Source of the DNA: Eubacteriales Family XIII. Incertae Sedis bacterium
Lineage (GTDB): Bacteria > Bacillota > Clostridia > Peptostreptococcales > Anaerovoracaceae
Assembly (NCBI GenBank): GCA_031281765.1
Contig: JAITEX010000013.1
Coordinates: forward strand, 1-33,964
DNA: 33,964 nucleotides
Direction: 5' to 3'
This document shows positions 1 through 7,759 of the stretch, piece after piece. Both the position numbers and the translations under genes were made by a program. Each line of letters begins with the position of its first letter. Position 1 is the stretch's first letter. The notes below the pieces were generated by a model that worked only from the letters and a program-made list of their open reading frames with translations, was not told the DNA's origin and did no database searches.

Positions 1-878
1 TCCGTGAACCTGACGGGTATGCCGTGTACGTTCGCGTACTCCTCGATGCGGTCGCGCGTGGTCCCGGGGATGTCGGAAACGATGGCTCTCGATTCCCTGA
101 GCAGCGCATTCAGCAGAGATGATTTTCCGACATTCGGCTTGCCTGCGATAACCACGTTCACTCCGTCGCGGACCATGCGTCCCGCGCTTGCCGTCTCGAT
201 AAGCTCACGCATCCTGCCCGCGGCGCCATCTACCATATCCGCGATTCTCGCCGCCGCCGAACTACTATCGCTGGGGTTCTCGTCCTCATTCGGATAGTCG
301 AGATTTGCCACGGCTTCCGCGAGCGCGTCCGCAAGCCCGGAGCGTATCTCCCGTATTCTGTTCGAAAGGTTTCCGCCGAGCCGGCCGAGAGCGGATTCGT
401 GCGCGAGGTCGGTACCGGCTTTGATAAGGTCGATGACCGCATCCGCCTGGGCAAGGTCTATTCTGCCGTTCAAAAAAGCCCGCTTCGTAAACTCCCCCGG
501 CGCCGCGAGTACGGCTCCGCAGGTAAGCGCCGCTTCAAGTATTTTCCTGACGGATATATGGCTTCCGTGGCAGTAGATTTCCACTATGTCTTCGCGCGTA
601 TAGGTGTGCGGTTTTTTCATAGAGACCGCAAGGACCTCGTCGATCACCGCGCCCGGCGGGAAGTTTTTAGAGCCCCGGCAGGACGTTTCGCTGTCCGGCG
701 CCGGGGCACATATCATTCCATAATAAAGTTTTCTGTCTTCGAAAGATTCCGCGGCGGACCCGTCTGTGCGGCGAAACAGTCTGCTGAGTATTTCTTCCGC
801 GCGGCCGCCGCTGATTCTTACGATGCCTATCGCGCCCTCACCCGGGGCTGACGATATAGCGGCTATGGTTTCGTTCAT
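1..878 (-). CDS. mnmE: tRNA modification GTPase MnmE (5' part, truncated by window edge)
   Basis: MnmE, with MnmG, installs the (carboxymethyl)aminomethyl group on wobble uridine 34 of certain tRNAs. The reading frame starts at an ATG (876-878 on the complement) and runs off the left edge after about 292 codons. The N-terminal folate-binding region opens with TIAAISSAPGEGAIGIVRISG minus its last residue, typical of the family. The helical domain follows, then the G domain P-loop GKPNVGKSS and the switch motif DIPGTTRDR near the edge. G3, G4 and the C-terminal Cys motif lie outside the window. The ATG overlaps the jag stop as ATGA, so the two genes are translationally coupled. This is the last visible gene of the rpmH-rnpA-yidD-yidC-jag-mnmE run. 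The identity is secure; only the 3' end is missing. Confidence 0.96.
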   Translation of the reverse strand, partial: MNETIAAISSAPGEGAIGIVRISGGRAEEILSRLFRRTDGSAAESFEDRKLYYGMICAPAPDSETSCRGSKNFPPGAVIDEVLAVSMKKPHTYTREDIVEIYCHGSHISVRKILEAALTCGAVLAAPGEFTKRAFLNGRIDLAQADAVIDLIKAGTDLAHESALGRLGGNLSNRIREIRSGLADALAEAVANLDYPNEDENPSDSSSAAARIADMVDGAAGRMRELIETASAGRMVRDGVNVVIAGKPNVGKSSLLNALLRESRAIVSDIPGTTRDRIEEYANVHGIPVRFT

Positions 879-1870
879 TTTTCGCGTTCTATTATTACCT
901 TCCGGTAAGGCTCTTCACCCTCGCTTCGCGTGGTAATCCCGTCGATTTCCTGAAGGGTCGCGTGTATGACCTTACGCTCGTACGGGTTCATCGGTTCGAG
1001 CTTCACGCTGCGCCCCGTCCGGCGCACCTTGGCGGCAAGCTTCACCGCAAGGCTTTCGAGAACCTTTTCCCGCCGCGAGCGATAGCCCTCTATATCGATG
1101 ATGACGCGCTTGTACTCCTCGCGTCCCCTGTTGCTTACCAGATTCGCAAGATATTGGAGAGAGTCCAGCGTCTGACCGCGCCGGCCTATCATGATCTCCG
1201 TATCGTCGCCAAGGACTTCAATATAGATGCATTCGTCATTCTCATACGCCTTGACTTCCACCGGTACGCTCATTTTTTCGGCAATAACCGTAATAAAGGC
1301 CGCCGCCTCGTTGTTCTCTATTTCCACCAGGTCATCGGGGCGTTTTGAAAGCTGCGGCTTGTTTGAATAGTCGAATTCGGACAAATCTATCTCTTCGCGA
1401 TGATATTCCCGGCGTCTGCCGCCGGAGCGATCGCCATAGCCGCCGCCGTGACCGCCGTTATGGTCGCCGCCGTGACCACCCGAAGCATATCCGGAGCGGC
1501 CTCTGTCCCGACCATCCCGGCCATCCCGGCCTTCCCGACGGTCCCGTCCTTCCCGGCCGCCCGAAGATCCCGCGTCGCTCTGTCCCGAACCACCCTGCGA
1601 AGGACGGTTCTTCTTACGAAAGTCGCGTACGCTTCTTTTTTCCGTCTGCTCCATAAGGTTCCCGGACAGCGCGTTGTCCTCCGGTTCGTTTTCTATCTGA
1701 ATCTTCTCAACGCGCACTTTCGCGAGCTTATTGCCGAGCCCGAGGAATCCCTTTGTCGGCTCTTCAAGGACCGTCACCATCACTTCATTTTCGGTAACGC
1801 CGAGATCCTCAAGCGCCAAGCGCACGGCTTCGTCTACGTCTTTCCCCCATTTTTCCGAATAATCCATCAT
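875..1870 (-). CDS. jag: Jag/KhpB RNA-binding protein (Jag-N, KH, R3H domains)
   Basis: A cytoplasmic RNA-binding protein of 331 aa, encoded after yidC as in most Firmicutes. Domains in order: Jag-N at about 3-56 (DYSEKWGKDVDEAV, then KGFLGLG); a low-complexity linker at about 85-160 very rich in Gly, Arg and Asp with repeated GRDGRD and GGHGG units; a KH domain with the GxxG-type loop IGRRGQTLD at 228-236; and a C-terminal R3H domain with the R-x3-H motif at R299-H303 (YERKVIH). In Firmicutes, KhpB works with KhpA and affects cell elongation and envelope control. The start is either of two adjacent ATGs; GGAGG lies 5 nt before the first and 8 nt before the second. The RG-rich linker is unusually marked and probably disordered (inference). 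Confidence 0.95.
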   Translation of the reverse strand: MMDYSEKWGKDVDEAVRLALEDLGVTENEVMVTVLEEPTKGFLGLGNKLAKVRVEKIQIENEPEDNALSGNLMEQTEKRSVRDFRKKNRPSQGGSGQSDAGSSGGREGRDRREGRDGRDGRDRGRSGYASGGHGGDHNGGHGGGYGDRSGGRRREYHREEIDLSEFDYSNKPQLSKRPDDLVEIENNEAAAFITVIAEKMSVPVEVKAYENDECIYIEVLGDDTEIMIGRRGQTLDSLQYLANLVSNRGREEYKRVIIDIEGYRSRREKVLESLAVKLAAKVRRTGRSVKLEPMNPYERKVIHATLQEIDGITTRSEGEEPYRKVIIEREK

Positions 1871-1911
1871 ATATTCCTCCTTTACTATCTATTACTATTG
1901 TCCCGGGATAA

Positions 1912-2709
1912 TCAGAGCCGCGGCCCTCTCGTATCGTTCTTCGGCGGATTCGCCTTTTTTGCGGCCTTTTTTGCGTCGCTTTTGAACAGCGCTCCGCCCT
2001 TGCCCTCCGCTTTCATCGCCTCGAGCTTCTTTCTCCATACTTTCAGTGCTTGGGTCTGACCGACCGTAAACAGGTTTCCGATAAACCAGTAGACGGCAAG
2101 TCCCGCCGGAAAGGTACGGCCCATCCAAACGATCATGACCGGGAAGAAGTATTTCATCATCTTCATCATGCCGGCCATCTGGTTTCCTGAGGCGCCCGGC
2201 ATGGCGTTCTGTGACTGTGTCATCGAGAACGAGATGAAGGTTGTGATACCACACGCTATCGGCAGTATCCACAGATCCGGCTGCGCGAGGTCCTGTACCC
2301 AGAGAAAGCTCTCATGGACGGCAAATATCATATTATCTATCTGGCTCTCCGGCAGATAGACGGCGGGACGCCGCAAAAGCATGAACAAGCCAAACAGTAT
2401 CGGCATCTGAATGAGCATCGGAAGGCAACCGCGCATAGGATTGAAATTCTCCTCCTTGTACAGAGCCATCGTCTGTTTTTGCAGTTCCTCCTTGTCGTTC
2501 GCGTATTTCCTCTGGATTTCCTTCATCTTCGGCTGCACATTAGCCATCTTCATCGAATTTTTTATCTGGTTGGCATACAGCGGGAACAGGCACAGCTTTA
2601 CGATAACCGTGAAAATAATGAGCGTGATGCCGTAATCACCGATTACCGAGTAGATGCCTGCGAGAAGGTATCCGAGCGGTTTTGCGAATAAACCAAAAAA
2701 ACTATTCAA
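1912..2709 (-). CDS. yidC: Membrane protein insertase YidC/OxaI/SpoIIIJ family
   Basis: A 265 aa Oxa1-superfamily insertase that integrates membrane proteins with or without SecYEG. The short form lacks the large periplasmic domain of Gram-negative YidC, as expected in Firmicutes. An N-terminal hydrophobic stretch leads to the conserved FTVIVKLCLFPL segment; the Lys sits where many homologues carry the positively charged groove residue. A charged cytoplasmic hairpin follows (MANVQPKMKEIQRKYANDKE), then NPMRGCLPMLIQMPILFGLF and further membrane helices, ending in a basic tail rich in Lys and Ala. No lipobox Cys is visible near the N-terminus. A strong AAGGAGG precedes the ATG. It lies between yidD and jag in the conserved cluster. 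Confidence 0.95.
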   Translation of the reverse strand: MNSFFGLFAKPLGYLLAGIYSVIGDYGITLIIFTVIVKLCLFPLYANQIKNSMKMANVQPKMKEIQRKYANDKEELQKQTMALYKEENFNPMRGCLPMLIQMPILFGLFMLLRRPAVYLPESQIDNMIFAVHESFLWVQDLAQPDLWILPIACGITTFISFSMTQSQNAMPGASGNQMAGMMKMMKYFFPVMIVWMGRTFPAGLAVYWFIGNLFTVGQTQALKVWRKKLEAMKAEGKGGALFKSDAKKAAKKANPPKNDTRGPRL

Positions 2710-2783
2710 ATAATTCCTCCTTTAGTAGGGAAACGCCGCTACACCCTGTCTCCATCTGATGAGCGGGATTCTCCGGCCTTCCC

Positions 2784-2993
2784 TTATTTCAGCGGGTCGT
2801 AGCCGCCCGGATTGAACGGGTGACACCTGAGTATCCGTCTGATTCCAAGATAGCTTCCCTTAAAGAAGCCGTATTTTTCAAGGGCTTGAATGAAATAGGC
2901 CGAACACGTAGGATAGAATCTGCAGGTTTGAGGAAAAAACGGGGAAATGAACTTCCGGTATCCCTTGATAAGAAAAATCAGCACCGTTTTCAT
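2784..2993 (-). CDS. yidD: Membrane protein insertion efficiency factor YidD
   Basis: A 69 aa protein of the YidD (DUF37) family, a small membrane-associated factor that assists YidC-dependent insertion. The family signature is complete: an N-terminal hydrophobic/basic helix (LIFLIKGYRKFISPFFP), the conserved CRFYPTCSAY motif, then RILRCHPFNPGGYDPL at the end. The ATG overlaps the rnpA stop (ATGA), which is typical and implies coupling. Identity is certain from the motif alone. Confidence 0.97.
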   Translation of the reverse strand: MKTVLIFLIKGYRKFISPFFPQTCRFYPTCSAYFIQALEKYGFFKGSYLGIRRILRCHPFNPGGYDPLK

Positions 2994-3331
2994 AGGAGTA
3001 AACCGCTTTTTGTCAGCAGCTGTTTCATGTTTTTTTCTATATCTTTCTGCTTTGCGCGCGTTTCCGTCATCGTGTTCCGCGCAATAAAAAGTATATCAAA
3101 ACCGGGTTTCAGCCCACCCTCAACTACGCGAAAACTCTCCCTTATCAATCTGCGGGCCCTGTTTCTCTGCACGCTGTTTCCTACTTTTTTACTTGCCAGA
3201 AAAGCACGTCTGTTGTACTCAAAACCGTTCCTCACAAAAAACAGCACGAGATACTTTCCTCCTGCGGATTTGCCCTTCTTGAAAAGGCGGTCAAAATCTC
3301 TCTTGTTCCGCAGTATTTCCTTCTTCAGCAT
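2990..3331 (-). CDS. rnpA: Ribonuclease P protein component
   Basis: A 113 aa protein subunit of RNase P, which helps the catalytic RNA remove tRNA 5' leaders. The family signature RNRARRLIRESFR (about residues 56-68) is intact, preceded by the usual N-terminal FDRLFKKGKSAGG segment. It lies directly downstream of rpmH (70 nt gap) and overlaps yidD by 4 nt. No strong Shine-Dalgarno is visible before the ATG; MLKKEILRNKRDF is nonetheless the normal family N-terminus, so I keep this start. Confidence 0.95.
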   Translation of the reverse strand: MLKKEILRNKRDFDRLFKKGKSAGGKYLVLFFVRNGFEYNRRAFLASKKVGNSVQRNRARRLIRESFRVVEGGLKPGFDILFIARNTMTETRAKQKDIEKNMKQLLTKSGLLL

Positions 3332-3401
3332 GGCCTAAGACTGAGAAAACGCCGATTCATTCCTGCGCCCGTATCCTCCGCGCGGAATCAATGCCGGTTT
3401 T

Positions 3402-3536
3402 CTACGCCGAGAGAACCTTTCTTCCTCTGGTCCTTCTGCGCTTCAACACATTCCGGCCGTTTTTCGTCTTCATTCTCTTGCGAAAACCGTGTTCCTTTTT
3501 CCTCTGCCTTTTCTTCGGCTGATACGTCATTTTCAT
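3402..3536 (-). CDS. rpmH: 50S ribosomal protein L34
   Basis: A 44 aa ribosomal protein found by direct translation. It contains the L34 hallmarks TYQPKKRQRKKEHGFRKRM and NGRNVLKRRRTRGRKVLSA, followed by TAG. Two in-frame ATGs exist (MKM). AAGGAG lies 9 nt before the first and 15 nt before the second, so the first is chosen. It heads the rnpA-yidD-yidC-jag-mnmE run. Here the gene upstream is the 3' end of dnaN on the same strand rather than a divergent dnaA, which is unusual. Confidence 0.95.
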   Translation of the reverse strand: MKMTYQPKKRQRKKEHGFRKRMKTKNGRNVLKRRRTRGRKVLSA

Positions 3537-3634
3537 AAGCTTTTGCTCCTTACTTGATTCGCCGGGATCTAAATCTCAATCCCTCTCTCTTTCTTCCCTC
3601 TAAAATAAACTTTTCTCTAAAACGAACATTTTAC

Positions 3635-3640
3635 ATTATA
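3635..3640 (-). promoter_or_regulatory. Putative rpmH promoter -10 box
   Basis: On the minus strand a perfect TATAAT lies about 100 nt before the rpmH start, just beyond the dnaN stop codon. No good -35 hexamer is visible at 17 bp. It would give rpmH-rnpA transcription independent of dnaN. The whole 3537-3650 spacer is otherwise AT-rich and holds no DnaA box. Confidence 0.5.
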
Positions 3641-3650
3641 ACATATTACT

Positions 3651-4802
3651 TTACTCCCCGGTTGTTTGAAGCCTTACCGGCAGTACAAGATATTCGTAGC
3701 TGTCCCCTTTCAGCGGCCGTATCAGGCAGGGGCTGACGCTTTTATTGAACAGCATCAGTATTTTTTCATCATCTATGCCTTTCAGCGGTTCCCCTATAAA
3801 CCGGCCGTTAAACCCTATTTCTATATCCTCGCCCTCTTTTGAAATAACAACGCTCTCCCGCGTCGTCCCCTCATCGGCCCGTGAGGTGATTACGAGTTCA
3901 TTTCCCTCTATCTTAAATTTGATAAAGGAGTTTTTCCCCTCCTTCACAAGGATAGACGCCCTGTCCACGCAGTCAAGCAATTCTTTTTTATCTACCTCTA
4001 CCCGTATCGCGTTTTCTTTCGGAATAATATCCTCATACTTGATAAACTCGCCTTCCATAAGCCGGACCGATATATTCGTCTCATCCATGCTTATAAACAC
4101 CCTCTTTTCGCCTACCGCTATCTTTATCTCTTCCGAACTTTCTCCCTCTTCATCATCCGTCCCCTTTTCATAATCGGACAAAATCCTTCCCAGTTCGTTC
4201 ATTATCCTTCCGGAAATAATCATCCTCTGTTCTTCTCTGACTCCCTCCGCCGGTTCCTTTTTTATTGCCATCCGAAAGCCGTCAAGCGCCGCCATCGTTA
4301 TTATGCCATCCTTTATATCCATCAGAACGCCCGTAATAATTCCGCGCGCTTCCTCTATGCTTGCCGCAAAGGCCGTTCCCTTTATCAAATCTTTCAACGT
4401 TTCCTTTTCAAGCGATACCGAACCATCTCCCTGTATCATCTCTATCTTCGGAAAATCCTCCGTCGGGATGCCCTGAAGCGTGGAACTGAACGTCCCGTTC
4501 TCTATTTTCACCGTTCCTTCTTCGTTTATCGAGAAAAAAACACTCCCTCTGTTTAATTTTCTTATAATATCGGAAAAGAGCTTTGCGGAAACCACTATTT
4601 CCCCGGGTTCATCACAAACAGCCCTTATGCCCGTCTCTATATATATTTCAAGGTCGGAAGCGGTCAAAACCACTTTTCCTCTCTCCGAATCCGCCGTTAT
4701 CTTTATCCCCTTTAAAATGGGAAGCGTTGTCCTTGCTGAAACGCCTCGTGAAACGATATTAAGCGCTTTAATTAATTCTTTTTGTTCACATTTAAATTTC
4801 AT
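3651..4802 (-). CDS. dnaN: DNA polymerase III subunit beta (sliding clamp)
   Basis: The 383 aa sliding clamp, which forms a ring dimer that tethers DNA polymerase to the template. The N-terminus (MKFKCEQKELIKALNIVSRGVS minus the last residues) and the C-terminal LPVRL motif are characteristic, and three repeated clamp domains are implied by the length. It is slightly longer than usual because of an acidic segment near residues 210-225 (GTDDEEGESSEE). It lies downstream of dnaA on the same strand, separated by 142 bp containing DnaA-box-like sequences. Downstream is rpmH, not recF, so the usual dnaN-recF junction is broken. No yaaA-type S4-domain gene, which often lies between dnaN and recF, is visible. 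Confidence 0.96.
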   Translation of the reverse strand: MKFKCEQKELIKALNIVSRGVSARTTLPILKGIKITADSERGKVVLTASDLEIYIETGIRAVCDEPGEIVVSAKLFSDIIRKLNRGSVFFSINEEGTVKIENGTFSSTLQGIPTEDFPKIEMIQGDGSVSLEKETLKDLIKGTAFAASIEEARGIITGVLMDIKDGIITMAALDGFRMAIKKEPAEGVREEQRMIISGRIMNELGRILSDYEKGTDDEEGESSEEIKIAVGEKRVFISMDETNISVRLMEGEFIKYEDIIPKENAIRVEVDKKELLDCVDRASILVKEGKNSFIKFKIEGNELVITSRADEGTTRESVVISKEGEDIEIGFNGRFIGEPLKGIDDEKILMLFNKSVSPCLIRPLKGDSYEYLVLPVRLQTTGE

Positions 4803-4857
4803 TTTATTTTCCTTTCTTTATCTTTTATATTTATTGTTGTTATAAAGCGTGTGTAAT

Positions 4858-4931
4858 TGTTGATAAACTCTGTGGATTAGTTTGTTTCAACATATATCGT
4901 CTTTTTAACGTGTTGATAAAAATGTTGATAG
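4858..4931 (-). promoter_or_regulatory. Cluster of DnaA-box-like 9-mers between dnaA and dnaN
   Basis: Read on the minus strand there are TTATCAACA at 4858-4866 and 4911-4919, TAATCCACA at 4871-4879 and CTATCAACA at 4923-4931. Each is one or two mismatches from the TTATNCACA consensus, and all point the same way. The variant TTATCAACA recurs upstream of recF. They may be part of a bipartite origin or help DnaA autoregulate the dnaA-dnaN unit. Confidence 0.6.
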
Positions 4932-4944
4932 AATAGTAGTAGTG

Positions 4945-6315
4945 TTAATTATTCCGTATGACATTCTCAAGCTCCGTAAGTATCTTCTTTATATTTCCAT
5001 CATTTGTCTTTAACCCGTTTATTTTTTCACACGCGTAGAGGACCGTTGTATGGTCCCTACCGCCGAACGAATTTCCTATCTCCTTCAGAGAGAGATTCGT
5101 CATTTCTTTGCAGAGGTACATCGCAAGCTGCCGCGGGAAGGAAAATGTCCGCGCTTTCTTTGACGATTCTATATCCGACACCTTTATTGTATAATATGCC
5201 GCGACGCTTTTCTTCACCGCATCCGGCGTCGGCACAATGTCCTGTTGCGTTATCACATCGTGAAGCACCGACCGGGCCATGACCTTATTGATAGGGAGAC
5301 CGCTCAAAGTGCTGTACGCGACCACACGGTTGAACGCGCCTTCCATCTCGCGCACATTGGTCTTTATTTTTTCGGCAATCAGCGAAATCACTTCATTCAG
5401 CCCGTCGGTCATCGGGATATTGTCGAGGATGGCCTTATTTTTCAGAATAGCTACCTTCGTTTCAAAAACCGGCGGCTGAATATCCGCAATCAGCCCCGAA
5501 GAAAGCCGCGACTGCAACCGTTCGTCAAGCCCCAGCAGGTCCTTCGGCGGCCGGTCGCTTGAGAAAATAAGCTGCTTGCCGCTTTCATACAGCGTATTAT
5601 ACGTCCAGAAAACCTCTTCAATAGTCCGCGTTTTGGATTCAATGAACTGTATATCGTCTATCATAAGGACATCGATATTGCGGTACTTCGCCTTGAACGC
5701 GTTCATATGCTCCGTCCGCTCGCTGCCCGAAGCCATAGACGCCGAAACATAGTCGTTCGTATACATCTCGGAGGAGACGTACCTGACCCGCAAGTCCGGA
5801 TAATGATCGATAATATAATGCCCGATAGCGCACATGAGGTGAGTTTTACCGAGGCCCGCCCCGCCGTAGATGAAAAGCGGGTTGTAGGACGGGTTCGGGC
5901 TTTCCGCGTTTTCCGCCACGTAGAGCGCGTAGGAATACGGGAACCGGTTGTTTTCGCCGACAACAAACGTATCGAAGGTGTAGCGCGGGTTCATGAGCCC
6001 TTCTTCGGAAATATCGAAGTCGCGGGAACCCTTGTGTTTCTTCCCGTTTTTCTCGATTTCCTCGGGAAGGAAGAAGAAAACATTCCTCACATTCCCCATC
6101 ACCTCATTGCTTTTGCTGATGATGATGTCGCGGTAGCGGTTCTCGAGCTGGGCTTTTGTCAGCTCGATAGGGGCTATGAGGTAGAGCGATTCCGATGCCT
6201 TATCATATTTGTAGAATTTCAGGTCGCTGAACCACGCATTGTAGTTCACATCCTCGAGAAAATCCTTTAAATTTGCCAGAACGGCATGCCATTTTTTTTC
6301 TGTGGTAACGGTCAT
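4945..6315 (-). CDS. dnaA: Chromosomal replication initiator protein DnaA
   Basis: The 456 aa AAA+ initiator that binds DnaA boxes, melts the origin and recruits the helicase. Domain I is at about 5-85 and a short variable domain II lies at about 86-108. Domain III carries the Walker A GGAGLGKTHL at 151-160, Walker B VLMIDD at 216-221 and the Arg-finger region RLQSRLSSGL at 266-275. Domain IV at about 365-456 contains the DNA-binding signature GGRDHTTV at 418-425. The gene is transcribed leftward, away from the 6316-6595 box cluster. A TATGAT -10 candidate next to a DnaA box upstream suggests autoregulation. The Shine-Dalgarno is weak (AAGGGA, distant). Its orientation relative to recF-gyrBA is inverted from the common Firmicute order. 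Confidence 0.98.
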   Translation of the reverse strand: MTVTTEKKWHAVLANLKDFLEDVNYNAWFSDLKFYKYDKASESLYLIAPIELTKAQLENRYRDIIISKSNEVMGNVRNVFFFLPEEIEKNGKKHKGSRDFDISEEGLMNPRYTFDTFVVGENNRFPYSYALYVAENAESPNPSYNPLFIYGGAGLGKTHLMCAIGHYIIDHYPDLRVRYVSSEMYTNDYVSASMASGSERTEHMNAFKAKYRNIDVLMIDDIQFIESKTRTIEEVFWTYNTLYESGKQLIFSSDRPPKDLLGLDERLQSRLSSGLIADIQPPVFETKVAILKNKAILDNIPMTDGLNEVISLIAEKIKTNVREMEGAFNRVVAYSTLSGLPINKVMARSVLHDVITQQDIVPTPDAVKKSVAAYYTIKVSDIESSKKARTFSFPRQLAMYLCKEMTNLSLKEIGNSFGGRDHTTVLYACEKINGLKTNDGNIKKILTELENVIRNN

Positions 6316-6595
6316 AGGTGATTAAAACGTCCCTTTTTATAAAAAACTAACGATAACGGCCGGCAGTCTCACGAATGAAGCTACCACCTATCATATAATT
6401 TATTTTATTCACACACAAGCGGTAATTCTGAAATAAATCAAAAAAGAGCAAAAATATTTTATCCACCGCACAATAATGTTATCCACAATTCATCATCTTG
6501 TGTAAGCGCGTGGTTTCATCACTATTCGGAGTTATTGACAACGTGTTGATAAAAATTATGCAGATTTCCACACGCCTCGTATATAATAAGGGGAT
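6316..6595. other. Probable oriC: intergenic region between dnaA and recF
   Basis: A 280 bp gene-free, AT-rich region between the divergent dnaA and recF. It contains perfect DnaA boxes TTATTCACA (6405-6413, plus) and TTATCCACA (6479-6487, plus), the near box TTATCCACC (6459-6467, plus) and TTATCAACA (6544-6552, minus). The stretch 6391-6480 is especially AT-rich and could be the unwinding element. Coding strands point outward on both sides, as expected at a bidirectional origin. Which of this region and the dnaA-dnaN spacer holds the actual unwinding site cannot be decided by eye. Confidence 0.75.
6390..6395 (-). promoter_or_regulatory. Candidate dnaA promoter -10 (TATGAT) beside a DnaA box
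   Basis: On the minus strand TATGAT is preceded at 17 bp by a poor -35 (TTGTGT). The TTATTCACA box at 6405-6413 falls inside the spacer, so DnaA binding would block the promoter. This supports, but does not prove, autoregulation. Confidence 0.4.
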
Positions 6596-7684
6596 ATGAT
6601 AATAAACGCAATAGAACTGACGAATTTCAGAAATTATGCAGGCGCTGCGGTCAGCTTCGACCCTGCCGCGAACATCGTGACGGGGAGAAACGGCCAGGGC
6701 AAAACGAACCTGCTCGAAGCAATCTACCTTATGTCTCTCGGAAAGTCCTTCCGCACCCTGAAAGATGAGGAAATGATACGTTTCGGCGAGGATTTTTTCC
6801 GCATTGCCGGCAGCTTTACGAAAGGCGGCGAAGCGCTTGCCGTGGAGATACGGGAAAGCCGGCGCGAAAAGAAATTCATTTTAGACGGGGCGGAACACCG
6901 CCGCTACGCTGACCTCGCGGGCCACGTCTACACCGTCATCTTCTCGCCGGAAGATCTGCGTATCGTCAAGGAAAACCCCGACAAACGGCGCAAATTCATG
7001 GACCGCGAACTCTTTTTCCTGAAGCCGCTCTACTACGTGGAATTAGTCCGGTACCGGAAAGCCCTGCGGAACAGGAACGCCGTCCTGCGCGAACCGAATC
7101 CGAACGAAGATCTGCTCAGTATCTATGAGGAACAGCTGGCGGAATCCGGCGCGCGCGTCATGCGCGAACGCGCCGCATTCACGGAAAAGCTCGACGCGCG
7201 AGCGCGCGAAACGCAGGAAAACATCACGAGCGGCGCCGAACGGCTGACCGTCGCCTACGACGCGGGCGTAGGATTCGTTGCGGACGAACAGGAACAGGCG
7301 CGTCTCATACGCGAGGCGCTTGCCCAAAGCCGCGAAAAGGATATACGGAACCGGATCACCTCGACCGGGCCGCACAAGGACGACCTGAAAATCTGCGCGA
7401 ACGGGATAGACCTGCGCAAATACGGCTCGCAGGGCCAGCACCGCACGGCCGCCCTCTCCCTGAAACTCGCCGAACTCAGCCTTATCAAAGAGGAGACGGG
7501 CGAGGACGCCATCCTCCTCTTAGACGACGTCCTTTCCGAGCTTGACGAGGATCGCCAGAAACAACTGATAAGCTCCTTCGAAAGCAACCAGCTGTTCATC
7601 TCAACCGCCGAACTGACGGACAATCTTCTTCGTCACCTGCCCGCCGGCAAAACCCACTGCGTGTCAGAGGGGCGTATAGTCTGA
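6596..7684 (+). CDS. recF: DNA replication and repair protein RecF
   Basis: A 362 aa SMC-like ATPase that loads RecA at gapped DNA together with RecO and RecR. Walker A is GRNGQGKT at 30-37 within the normal FRNY...NGQGKTNLLEA N-terminus. The C-terminal ABC-type signature region and Walker B/D-loop LLLDDVLSELD lie near residues 303-313. AAGGGG precedes the ATG by 2-3 nt, rather close but the only ribosome site present. It is the first rightward gene from the presumed origin. In the common order dnaN precedes it; here dnaA is divergent instead. The next gene is a lipoprotein, not gyrB. Confidence 0.96.
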   Translation: MIINAIELTNFRNYAGAAVSFDPAANIVTGRNGQGKTNLLEAIYLMSLGKSFRTLKDEEMIRFGEDFFRIAGSFTKGGEALAVEIRESRREKKFILDGAEHRRYADLAGHVYTVIFSPEDLRIVKENPDKRRKFMDRELFFLKPLYYVELVRYRKALRNRNAVLREPNPNEDLLSIYEEQLAESGARVMRERAAFTEKLDARARETQENITSGAERLTVAYDAGVGFVADEQEQARLIREALAQSREKDIRNRITSTGPHKDDLKICANGIDLRKYGSQGQHRTAALSLKLAELSLIKEETGEDAILLLDDVLSELDEDRQKQLISSFESNQLFISTAELTDNLLRHLPAGKTHCVSEGRIV

Positions 7685-7759
7685 CACAAAAGCGCGGGCT
7701 TCCCGGTGTCTCTTATGATAAAGGCATCACACGCAAAAGAAAGGACGGCCAGTTCAAAG

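Noticed and set aside
1387..2059. Long open frames on the plus strand opposite jag and yidC
   Set aside because: They are antisense to well-identified genes and reflect GC-rich low-complexity sequence of the jag linker; no ribosome site or family similarity.
4934..4942. TAGTAGTAG beside the DnaA-box-like sites, as a DnaA-trio unwinding motif
   Set aside because: The triplets lie on the wrong side or strand relative to the nearest boxes for the described trio arrangement, and the run is only three repeats.
6582..6587. TATAAT just before recF as its promoter
   Set aside because: It ends 8 nt before the ATG, which would give an almost leaderless mRNA, and no -35 is spaced correctly. The TTGACA at 6535 is 41 bp away.
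7683..7698. GACACAAAAGCGCGGG after recF as another repeat copy (similar GACACAAAGCGCGG at 33271)
   Set aside because: Only the first 8 bases match the repeat family; the GTCCC core and the TGTGT units are missing.
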